From assembly GCF_026672375.1 (NCBI RefSeq), contig NZ_JAPPRA010000001.1, positions 2,542,001 through 2,606,000 of the forward strand: a stretch of 64,000 bases of DNA. The letters run 5' to 3'. The DNA is from Caulobacter sp. SL161. Lineage in GTDB: Bacteria > Pseudomonadota > Alphaproteobacteria > Caulobacterales > Caulobacteraceae. Of the stretch, positions 18,140 to 25,951 are shown piece after piece. Below the pieces are notes generated by a model. It was not told the origin of the DNA and did not search any database. It was given only the letters and a program-made list of their open reading frames with translations. Each line of letters begins with the position of its first letter. The first letter of the stretch is position 1. The position numbers were made by a program, and so were the translations under genes.

Positions 18140-18601
18140 ATGCTGCAGCCCGGCGACAAGGCCCCCGATTTCGACCTGCCGACCGACACCGGTCGCGTCA
18201 GCCTGTCGGCCCTCAAGGGCAAGAACGTCGTCCTGTACTTCTATCCCAAGGACGACACCGCCGGCTGCACCTCCGAGGCGCTGCAGTTCTCGTCGGAAGT
18301 CGAGGAGTTCCAGAAGCTGGGCGCGGTGATCATCGGCGTGTCCAAGGACAGCGCCGCCTCGCACGCCAAGTTCCGCACCAAGCACGACCTGACCATCGAA
18401 CTGGCCGCCGACACGCTGGGCGATGTCGTCGAGTCCTACGGAGCCTGGGTCGAGAAAAGCATGTACGGCCGCAAGTACATGGGCATCGATCGCTCGACCT
18501 TCCTGATCGACCGCGAAGGCGTCATCCGCGAGATCTGGCGCAAGGTGAAGGTGCCTGGCCACATCAAGGCGGTCATGAACGCCGCCAAGGCCATCAAATA
18601 G
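18140..18601 (+). CDS. bcp: thioredoxin-dependent peroxiredoxin (BCP/PrxQ type)
   Basis: Peroxiredoxin of 153 residues that reduces hydrogen and organic peroxides using thioredoxin. The active site reads YFYPKDDTAGCTSEALQF, with the peroxidatic cysteine in the usual position; the second cysteine five residues later seen in many PrxQ proteins is absent here, suggesting a 1-Cys or atypical resolving mechanism. The start is ATG 18140: the GGAG at 18127-18130 directly abuts the upstream ATG at 18131, too close to serve it, but is nine bases from 18140. It follows a palindromic repeat. Confidence 0.85.
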   Translation: MLQPGDKAPDFDLPTDTGRVSLSALKGKNVVLYFYPKDDTAGCTSEALQFSSEVEEFQKLGAVIIGVSKDSAASHAKFRTKHDLTIELAADTLGDVVESYGAWVEKSMYGRKYMGIDRSTFLIDREGVIREIWRKVKVPGHIKAVMNAAKAIK

Positions 18602-18834
18602 ACCTCGCCTCGCGCGCCTGAGACGCGCGCGACTGTTGCAGCAAGGCATCGGCCTGTGGCGTTTCAGCGCAGCACCGTGGGTCTGGCGTGGCCGTTTCAG
18701 TCAGAGATCGTTAAGGATTGGGGCGCACAGTCCAATTTTGTGACTCGCGCTCCCTTTGGGCGCGAAGACGCTTGCGCGCTTCCATTTTATCATTGCATAT
18801 CGCCGGGACCTGAAACGGGGGGTTTCCTGGGGCG
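18602..18834. other. intergenic region before the M23 peptidase gene
   Basis: About 230 bp without a credible gene. It holds a GC-rich hairpin just after the peroxiredoxin gene (CGCGCG arms around 18611-18632) lacking a T-tract, then a less GC-rich stretch (18705-18800) that most likely carries the promoter of the M23 peptidase/bacA pair. An open frame of 120 codons here looks non-coding. Confidence 0.5.
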
Positions 18835-19986
18835 ATGGCGATCAAACGCTTCAAGCGACTGCGGCAATCTCTGGAAGCCCTATTTCCTGAACGGCACATC
18901 TACATCCGCTCCGGCGGCGAGATGCGCGGCTATGTCTTCTCGACCAACAAGCAACTGCTGGGCGCCGCCGGCGTGGCCGTCGGTGCGCTGTGGATGGGCG
19001 TCTGCACGGCAGCGATGATGGTCAACGCCCTGGCGGTCAGCTCGACCGACCAGCAGGTCATCAAGCAAAAGGCTTACTACGAGCGCCTGAACGCTGATCG
19101 TCAGGCCCGCCTGAACAGCGCTGTGGCGCAACTTTCCGCCACCAACGGCTCTCTGGAAGAACTGGCCGCCTCGGTCGAGAAGCGCCACGCCGCGCTCGCC
19201 CTGCTGGTCTCTGACTTCAAGGGCGTACCCGGCGCCGCCGAAGCGCTGCAGGTCGCCAAGCCTCGCCTCCTGGCCGCCAGTCCGGTGCAACGGGTGCAGG
19301 CCACCCGGATGGATCAGGAGCGCCTGATCGACGCCGCCGAGAGCTTCGCCAAGAGCCGCGCCGAGCGCCTGCGCCTGGCCATGCGGATGGCCGGTCTGGA
19401 CGCGGGCAACTACACCGGTCGCGGCGTGTCGCTGGGCGGTCCGCTGATCGAGGCCAAGGATCCTCGCGCCCTCGCCGCTGTGCTGGACGTGGACGAAGAG
19501 TTCGCCACCCGCATCCAACGCGCTGCGAACGACATGTCGGACATGCGATCGCTGGGCGCGGCGGCCAAGAAGCTGCCCTTCTATCGCCCGACCAGCAATC
19601 CGGCCCTGTCGTCCAGCTATGGTGTGCGGTTTGATCCGTTCACCCGACGCCCCGCTTTCCATTCCGGCCTGGACTTCCCGGGTGGCTATCACACGCCGAT
19701 CATGGCCACCGCTCCGGGCGTGATCTCGTTCACCGGCGTGCGCTCTGGCTATGGCAAGACGGTCGAGATCGACCACGGCGGCGGCTTCAAGACCCGTTAC
19801 GCCCACCTCGCCACGATCAGCGTTCGCGTCGGCGAGCGGGTGGCCATCGGATCGCGGGTCGGCGGCATGGGTTCGACCGGCCGCTCGACCGGTCCGCACC
19901 TACACTACGAAGTCTGGGTCAACGGTAAGGCCCAGAATCCCAACCGCTTCTTGAAGGCTGGTGAGTATGTTCAGCAAGCAAGCTAA
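18835..19986 (+). CDS. M23 family metallopeptidase linked to bactofilin
   Basis: LytM-type zinc endopeptidase of 383 residues acting on peptidoglycan in the periplasm. One membrane segment (about 41-63) anchors it, followed by a predicted coiled coil (about 75-130). The C-terminal M23 domain has the metal ligands in FHSGLDFPGG (HxxxD), HGGGFKTRYAH, and HLHYEVW. The ATG has only a weak SD. Its last 20 bases overlap bacA, so the two are co-expressed; M23-bactofilin pairing is widespread and thought to direct local wall synthesis. Confidence 0.88.
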   Translation: MAIKRFKRLRQSLEALFPERHIYIRSGGEMRGYVFSTNKQLLGAAGVAVGALWMGVCTAAMMVNALAVSSTDQQVIKQKAYYERLNADRQARLNSAVAQLSATNGSLEELAASVEKRHAALALLVSDFKGVPGAAEALQVAKPRLLAASPVQRVQATRMDQERLIDAAESFAKSRAERLRLAMRMAGLDAGNYTGRGVSLGGPLIEAKDPRALAAVLDVDEEFATRIQRAANDMSDMRSLGAAAKKLPFYRPTSNPALSSSYGVRFDPFTRRPAFHSGLDFPGGYHTPIMATAPGVISFTGVRSGYGKTVEIDHGGGFKTRYAHLATISVRVGERVAIGSRVGGMGSTGRSTGPHLHYEVWVNGKAQNPNRFLKAGEYVQQAS

Positions 19987-20452
19987 GTCGAACACCAAAG
20001 CTCCGGCCCGCATCGAGCCGCTGCCGACGCCCATGGCCGCCGCCCCGGCCGAGCCCGCGCGTCGCGCGCCCCCCAAGGTCGCTTCGCTGCTGTCAGCCGA
20101 CCTGACCATCGAGGGCGGCGTCACCGGCGAAGGCGAACTGCAGATCGACGGGGTGGTCAAGGGCGACGTCCGCGTGGGTCGCCTGACCGTCGGCGAAACC
20201 GGCCATGTCGAGGGTTCGGTCTATGCCGAGGCGGTCGAGGTGCGCGGCCGCGTGGTCGGCGCGATCACCTCCAAGCAGGTTCGGCTCTACGGCACCTCGT
20301 ATGTCGATGGCGACATCACCCACGAGCAGCTGGCCATGGAAACCGGCGCCTTCTTCCAGGGCCGCAGCCTGAAGTTCCAGCGCCCGGCGCCCGCGCCGTC
20401 GCAACCCGCGCCGCATCCCGAGCATCTGGCGATCGCCAAGAGCGCCGGCTAA
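19967..20452 (+). CDS. bacA: bactofilin BacA
   Basis: Bactofilin of 161 residues, a cytoskeletal protein that polymerises without nucleotide into membrane-associated filaments and in Caulobacter localises to the stalked pole to recruit a peptidoglycan synthase. The start MFSKQAKS at 19967 matches the known N-terminal membrane-targeting peptide; GTG at 19961 is an unlikely alternative. A proline/alanine-rich linker (about 15-40) leads into the beta-helical core (about 40-140) with regular GxVxGDV-type rungs. The proline-rich tail ends AKSAG. A strong terminator follows. Confidence 0.93.
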   Translation: MFSKQAKSNTKAPARIEPLPTPMAAAPAEPARRAPPKVASLLSADLTIEGGVTGEGELQIDGVVKGDVRVGRLTVGETGHVEGSVYAEAVEVRGRVVGAITSKQVRLYGTSYVDGDITHEQLAMETGAFFQGRSLKFQRPAPAPSQPAPHPEHLAIAKSAG

Positions 20453-20475
20453 GACGGGCCGAAGCTGAAAACGAT

Positions 20476-20507
20476 AACGCCCCGGATCGCTCCGGGGCGT
20501 TTTCTTT
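20476..20507 (+). terminator. intrinsic terminator after bacA
   Basis: AACGCCCCGGA (20476-20486) and TCCGGGGCGTT (20491-20501) form an 11-bp stem with a TCGC loop, followed by TTCTTTT. It sits between bacA and the end of convergent prfB. Confidence 0.9.
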
Positions 20508-20529
20508 TGGTCGCTCGGCCCCAGCGCTC

Positions 20530-21655
20530 TTAAGACGCCTCGCCGCCGTCGCGGGTGTGACCCACGCGCTGGGCCAGGGACGCGGCCATGAAGGCGTCGA
20601 GATCGCCGTCAAGAACCCCTTGGGTGTCGGAAGTCTCGACGTTGGTCCGCAGGTCCTTGACCATCTGGTAGGGCTGCAGGACGTAGCTGCGGATCTGGTG
20701 ACCCCAGCCGATGTCGGTCTTCTGGTCTTCCAGCGCCTGCTGCGCGGCTTCGCGCTTCTGGAGTTCGGCTTCATAGAGGCGCGCGCGCAGCATCTTCCAG
20801 GCCTCTTCGCGGTTCTGGTGCTGCGAACGGCCGGCCTGGCAGGCGACCGCGATGCCGGTCGGAATGTGCGTCAGACGCACCGCCGAGTCGGTCTTGTTGA
20901 TGTGCTGACCGCCGGCGCCGGAAGCGCGATAGGTGTCGGTCCGCACGTCGGACGGATTGATCTCGATCTCGATGTTGTCGTCGACGACCGGATAGACCCA
21001 GGCCGAGGCGAACGAGGTGTGACGGCGCGCGCTGCTGTCATACGGGCTGATCCGCACCAGGCGGTGGACGCCCGCCTCGGTCTTCAGCCAGCCATAGGCG
21101 TTGGCGCCCTTGACCAAGAGGGTCGCGGACTTGATGCCGGCTTGGTCGCCGTCGGTCTCTTCGATCAGCTCGGTCGTCATGCCGTGGGCGTGGGCCCAGC
21201 GGGTGTACATGCGCAGTAGGATGCCGGCCCAGTCGCAGGACTCGGTGCCGCCGGCGCCGGAGTTGATTTCGACATAGCAGTCGTTGCCGTCAGCTTCGCC
21301 CGACAGCAGCGCCTCGAGCTCGGCGCGACCGGCGCGTTCCTTCAGCGACTTCAGCTGGGCGCGGGCGTCGTTGAGGGAGTCCTCGTCAGACTCCATCTCG
21401 GCCAACTCGGCGTATTCGAGGGCGTCTTTGAGGTCGCGCTCGATCGACTGCACGGCCTCGACCTTGGCGGCCAGGTTCGCGCGTTCGCGCGACACGGCCT
21501 GGGCCTCGGACGGACGGTCCCACAGGGTCGGGTCCTCGACCCGGGCGTTCAGCTCATCGAGCTTGCGGAGAGCGACGTCCCAGTCAAAGACGCCTCCTGA
21601 GCAGTCCCACGGACTGCTCGATGTCGGCCGCAGCGGCCTCGACATCCGGTCGCAT
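20530..21655 (-). CDS. prfB: peptide chain release factor 2, with programmed +1 frameshift
   Basis: RF2, 374 residues, releases peptides at UGA and UAA. The true start is ATG 21655 with GGAG seven bases upstream; 23 codons ([14 protein letters not shown] to LLRRRL) end at an in-frame TGA at 21586-21584. Translation continues after a +1 shift at CTT-TGA-C, reading [13 protein letters not shown] onward to 20530. The GGQ hydrolysis motif is [13 protein letters not shown]; the tripeptide recognition region reads [12 protein letters not shown] being common in this group where E. coli has SPF. A simple ORF caller gives the wrong N-terminus here. Confidence 0.93.
21583..21598 (-). promoter_or_regulatory. 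RF2 programmed frameshift site
   Basis: AGGAGG-CGT-CTT-TGA-C on the minus strand. The SD-like AGGAGG (21598-21593) is three bases before the CTT slippery codon and the UGA followed by C, the same layout as E. coli prfB, giving autoregulation by RF2 level. Confidence 0.93.
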
Positions 21656-21723
21656 CACGTTACTCCGTGACAGTGTTGAAGGGCGCGGGAGATAACTTGC
21701 GTCGCTTCCTCGCGCAATGGACG

Positions 21724-24093
21724 TCAGTAAAGCCCGCTCAGCGGATCCGGCTTTTGGGTGGGCTTGCCAGGCTGCGCCGCAGGCGGCGGAACCGGCGGCA
21801 GGCCCGGCGGAAGCTCCTGGTAGGGGATCGGACCGTCGGTCGGCGCGACCTCGACCTTGGGCTCAGTGCCGGGGCGGAAGGCCTCGCGCACGCCGCGCAC
21901 CATAGCGAACTTGGCGTTCTTCGGCGGCTTGAAGTCGACCACCGGCTGGCCCTCCAGCGCCACCTTCATGAAGTCCATGAACATCGGCACGGGGCCGGTC
22001 GCGCCGGTTTCGCCCTCGCCCAGCGACCGGTTGTCGTCGAAGCCGATGAAGACGCCGACGATCAGGTTGGGCGAATAGCCGACGAACCAGGCGCTACGGT
22101 ACTCGTTGGTCGTGCCGGTCTTGCCCGCCAGGGGCCGCCCCAGCGAACTGACGGCGGCGGCGGTGCCGCGCTGGACTACGCCCTGCAACATAGAGGTGAC
22201 CTGATAGGCGGTGACCGGGTCCATGACCTGCTCTCCCGGCGCGGCGAATCGCGGGCTCTCGTCGCCGTTGAACCCGGCGTCGCAGCGTTCGCAGTCGCGC
22301 TTGTCGGCGCGGAAGATCACCTTGCCCTCGCGGTCCTGGACCAGCTCGATCAGATGGGGTTCGACCCGCCGGCCGCCGTTGACGAACGGGGCGTAGGCGG
22401 CGGTCAGCTTGAACGGCGTCGTCTCCCCCGCCCCCAGGGCCATGGCGAGCACCGGATCCATGTCGCGAACCACGCCGGTGCGCTTGGCGAAGTCGACGAT
22501 CTTCTTCATGCCGACGCCCTGGGCCAGGCGCACGGTCATGGCGTTGATCGACTGCTCCAGGCCCTTGCGCAGCGGCTGCGCGCCGTAGAACTCCTTGTGG
22601 TAGTTCTCCGGGCTCCACTCCTCGCCGTTCGCGCCCTTGAAGGTGATGGCGCTGTCGACGATCACGCTGGCGGGCGTGTAACCGTTCTCCAGGGCTGCGG
22701 CGTAGACGAACGGTTTGAACGACGAACCCGGCTGCCGCATCGCCTGGGTGGCGCGGTTGAAGTTGGACAGTGAGTAGCTGTAGCCGCCGACCAGGGCCAC
22801 GACCCGGCCCGTATAGGGTTCCATCGCCACCAGGGCGCCGTTGACCGCCGGAATCTGTCGCAGGCGGTAGCCGCCTTGGGCGGCCTTTTCCACAAAGACG
22901 AGATCTCCAGCCTTCAAGCCCTTGCCGGCCTTGGCCCAGGTCATGTCCTCGGAAACGATCTGGCCTTCGCCCTCACCCTTGACGAGACGGACGCGGCCAT
23001 CGTTGCCGGTCACCAGCGCCGCACGCCATTGGCGACGCTCGGACGGCGCGGCCTTGGCCAGGGCTTTCTTTTCCCAGTTCAGGTCGCTGGGTTCGATCCG
23101 TCCCCAGGCGCCGCGCCAGCCGTGGCGGCGATCATACTTCTCAAGGCCGTCCATCAACGCCACCCGCGCCGCCGTCTGCAGGCGCGGATCCAGCGTGGTG
23201 CGCATGTAGTAGCCGCCTTCGTTGAGGCGCGGACCAAGGGTCGCCATGCCCCGCTGGCGGACTTCCTCGACGAAGTAGTCTGCGTCGCGATAGGCGGCCC
23301 GTTTTGGCGCTGCCTGGACGACCAGCGGTTCGGCCATGGCCTTCTGGGCGTCGGCCTTGGACACCCAGCCCTGCTCCGCCATCTGGCCCAGCACCCAGTT
23401 GCGGCGGGTGATCGCCTTGGCCCGATTGCGGATCGGGTGGTAGTTGTCCGGCCCCTTGGGTAGCGAGGCCAGATAGGCGCACTCGGCTAGGGTCAGATCC
23501 GGCAGAGCCTTGCCGAAATAGTTGTAGGCGGCCGCGCCGACGCCAAACGAGCGGTAGCCCAGCCAGATTTCGTTCAGATAGAGCTCAAGGATCTGCTGCT
23601 TGGTCAGCGACTGCTCCAGGCGATGGGCCAGGATGGCTTCCTTGAACTTGCGCCCGACCGTAGCGTCGGAGGTCAGCAGGACGTTCTTGGCCACCTGCTG
23701 GGTGATCGTGGAGCCGCCTTCCAGGCGACGCCCACGCACGGCGTTGCCGACATTCTTGATCATCGCCCGCGACAGACCGCCGACATCGACGCCGCCGTGC
23801 TGGAAGAAGTTGCGGTCCTCGGCCGCCAGGAACGCCTGCGCCAGCTGTGGCGGGATCTGGTCGTAGGGGATGAAGATCCGGCGTTCCTTGGAGTACTCGC
23901 CGATCAGGGTGCCGTCCCAGGCATAGACGCGCGTCGCGGTCGGCGGGCGATAGTCCTGCAACTCACCGGCGTCGGGCATGTCGTGGAACAGCCAGGCGGC
24001 ATAGATCGCGATCGCGAATCCCGCGACGGCGATCGCCGACAGCACCGCCACGCCCGCGATGGCCATCCATCGTTCGGTGGGTTTCAGATCCAC
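21724..24093 (-). CDS. mrcA: penicillin-binding protein 1A
   Basis: Bifunctional class A PBP of 789 residues: glycosyltransferase plus transpeptidase in peptidoglycan synthesis. One N-terminal membrane helix (about 10-35) leads to the GT51 domain with AAEDRNFFQHGGVD (catalytic Glu) and GGSTITQQVAKNV. The transpeptidase has the SxxK serine in QPGSSFKPFVYAAAL, SIN in EQSINAMTV, and KTG in AGKTGTTNEYRSAW. An OB-like insert sits between the domains. The tail is proline-rich. Length is normal; the gene lies downstream of amiC on the same strand with a 160-bp gap. Confidence 0.93.
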   Translation of the reverse strand: MDLKPTERWMAIAGVAVLSAIAVAGFAIAIYAAWLFHDMPDAGELQDYRPPTATRVYAWDGTLIGEYSKERRIFIPYDQIPPQLAQAFLAAEDRNFFQHGGVDVGGLSRAMIKNVGNAVRGRRLEGGSTITQQVAKNVLLTSDATVGRKFKEAILAHRLEQSLTKQQILELYLNEIWLGYRSFGVGAAAYNYFGKALPDLTLAECAYLASLPKGPDNYHPIRNRAKAITRRNWVLGQMAEQGWVSKADAQKAMAEPLVVQAAPKRAAYRDADYFVEEVRQRGMATLGPRLNEGGYYMRTTLDPRLQTAARVALMDGLEKYDRRHGWRGAWGRIEPSDLNWEKKALAKAAPSERRQWRAALVTGNDGRVRLVKGEGEGQIVSEDMTWAKAGKGLKAGDLVFVEKAAQGGYRLRQIPAVNGALVAMEPYTGRVVALVGGYSYSLSNFNRATQAMRQPGSSFKPFVYAAALENGYTPASVIVDSAITFKGANGEEWSPENYHKEFYGAQPLRKGLEQSINAMTVRLAQGVGMKKIVDFAKRTGVVRDMDPVLAMALGAGETTPFKLTAAYAPFVNGGRRVEPHLIELVQDREGKVIFRADKRDCERCDAGFNGDESPRFAAPGEQVMDPVTAYQVTSMLQGVVQRGTAAAVSSLGRPLAGKTGTTNEYRSAWFVGYSPNLIVGVFIGFDDNRSLGEGETGATGPVPMFMDFMKVALEGQPVVDFKPPKNAKFAMVRGVREAFRPGTEPKVEVAPTDGPIPYQELPPGLPPVPPPAAQPGKPTQKPDPLSGLY

Positions 24094-24253
24094 GCGACCT
24101 CCGTCGAACGGGCCCCCTCGCCCGCCATGCTCACTTCACTAGATCGCTTGGCGCGGAACCGTAAGCGGTTTCGCGGTCGCACCTAGCACGGCGCGGCGCG
24201 ATCGATCTTGCCTGTGATTAGAGCGCGACAGTCGAAAGGGGAAGCGTGGTCGC

Positions 24254-25441
24254 CTAAGACTTGCGAAGACCCGAGGAGAAATAGGCTTCGATTGAGTCCG
24301 CGACAGCATCCACGAGGCGCGCGCGGCTGGCCTTGGAACTCAGGAATGCTTCGTCATCGGGATTGGTGATGAAGCCCATTTCGAGCAGGACGGCCGGCAC
24401 GTCAGGTGCGAGCAGCACGATAAAGCCCGCATCGCGATGACTACGGCGAAGCAAGGCGGTCTCCTCGCCCACATTGGCCAGGAGCAACTGGGCGAAGGCG
24501 GCGGAACGGTTCTTGGTCGCACGTTGCGACAGGTCCAGCAGGATCTGGCTGACCGCCCGGTCGCGGCCCGGCATATTGGCCTTCATCAGCCAATCATCCT
24601 TCTCCAGAACCAGGCCGACGCGATCGGCGCCCTTTTCGGAGAGGGTGTAGACCGAGGCGCCGCGCGTCGTCGCGTCCGGACCGGAGTCGGCGTGCAGCGA
24701 GATAAACAGGTCGGCGTCGGCCCGACGCGCGATCTGCACGCGCGATTCGAGCGGAACGAAGGTGTCAGTCTCGCGCGTCAGCACGACCTGGAAGCGCCCA
24801 GTGCGTTCAAGCCGCTCCTTCAGCGCCTTGGCGGCCGCGAGCGTGACCTCCTTTTCGTAGATGTTGGCGCCGACCGCGCCGGAGTCCTTGCCGCCGTGGC
24901 CGGCGTCGATCACGACCACCTTCTTCAGGCGCAGGGGCGCTGCTTTGACAGGCGTAGACGCCAAGGCCAGACGCGGGGTTTGCGGCGCGACCGCGCCATC
25001 CACGGCCTTGAGGTCAATGACATAGCGATAGGCCGTGGCGCCATCGCCCGGCGGCAACAGGAACCGGCGGCGGATTTCTACCTTGCCGGCGAGGTCCAGG
25101 CGCAGGCGCGCGCCGCCGGCGGCCTCGTCGATCAGCCAGCGCTTCACCAGGCCTTGCCCAGCGCCCTGCAGGTCGCCGGAAACCATGACGTTGGGCAGCG
25201 CGATGACGAGACGTTGATCGGCCATGCCATCGGACAGCAGTCTGCCGGCGGCGGCGCGGTCCAGGTCGATGACGACCCGCGTTTCGACACGATCGCCGCC
25301 GAAACGAACCTTCTGGACGCCGGCGGGCGCGGCGGGTCCCTTGGCCGTGGCGACAGCCACGCCGGCCAGAGTCACACCGCCGACGATCAGCAAGGCCCTG
25401 ACCCAGCCCATACGAGCGAAATTGATGAGACCTCTACGCAT
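24254..25441 (-). CDS. amiC: N-acetylmuramoyl-L-alanine amidase (AmiC type)
   Basis: Zinc amidase of 395 residues that removes peptide stems from peptidoglycan during division. A signal peptide or anchor (about 12-33) is followed by an AMIN-like domain (about 45-140) and an Amidase_3 domain from about 178: VVIDAGHGGKDSGAVG (zinc His), a conserved Glu in YEKEVTLAAAKAL, SLHADSG (zinc His), and VLLEMGFITNP (catalytic Glu). The ATG at 25441 is chosen; an internal Met at codon 11 is possible. Divergent from rne. Confidence 0.9.
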   Translation of the reverse strand: MRRGLINFARMGWVRALLIVGGVTLAGVAVATAKGPAAPAGVQKVRFGGDRVETRVVIDLDRAAAGRLLSDGMADQRLVIALPNVMVSGDLQGAGQGLVKRWLIDEAAGGARLRLDLAGKVEIRRRFLLPPGDGATAYRYVIDLKAVDGAVAPQTPRLALASTPVKAAPLRLKKVVVIDAGHGGKDSGAVGANIYEKEVTLAAAKALKERLERTGRFQVVLTRETDTFVPLESRVQIARRADADLFISLHADSGPDATTRGASVYTLSEKGADRVGLVLEKDDWLMKANMPGRDRAVSQILLDLSQRATKNRSAAFAQLLLANVGEETALLRRSHRDAGFIVLLAPDVPAVLLEMGFITNPDDEAFLSSKASRARLVDAVADSIEAYFSSGLRKS

Positions 25442-25951
25442 TCGCGCCCGCGATGCCCGGAACTGGTGAACTGGAGCTCAATATCGATCGGGCCCGGTAG
25501 CGAAAGGGTTAAGTCGCGTTCAAACCGCGAAACCTTTTCTTTTGCGCGCCGATGTGGCTACAGTCCCGCCGCACGCGAAATCCGTGATCGTCACGACTCC
25601 GCGTGAGCCGTTCAGGCGTCGAATTTGGTCTTGAACCTCTTTCGACACTGGAGCGGCAGATTAGATAGTGTTCGAGACGCGGTCGACCTGGCGGGTAAGA
25701 CGCCTGCAGAGACGCCGCGCCACGGGGCCCGCGTCGGGCTCAAACGCCGTCCTGGCGACGACGCGCCATCCAATCCCGCGCCTGGCGCGGTAGGGACAAA
25801 CGAACCTTAATGGGCTGCGCCGCACCCGACCGCCTTTGGCACCTGACCCTTCGCAACCGCGCTGACGGTGCGACGGTCGGCGACGCGCGCGCCCTTCATT
25901 CATATCGGCGACCGGGCCAAGCGCCCGCAGCGCGCCGCGGAGAATTCCTTT
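25442..25951. other. 510-bp divergent intergenic region, long rne leader
   Basis: No credible gene. It separates amiC and rne and should hold both promoters, leaving a potentially long rne 5' UTR. A nested inverted repeat occurs at 25572-25605: outer CACGCG/CGCGTG and inner CGTGA/TCACG (25583-25587, 25591-25595). A GGAG at 25939-25942 is the rne ribosome-binding site. E. coli rne is autoregulated through its 5' UTR; a similar role here is only inference. Confidence 0.5.

Noticed and set aside
18656..19018. 120-codon open frame before the M23 peptidase
   Set aside because: It starts in an intergenic region and overlaps the real gene in another frame with no conserved features.
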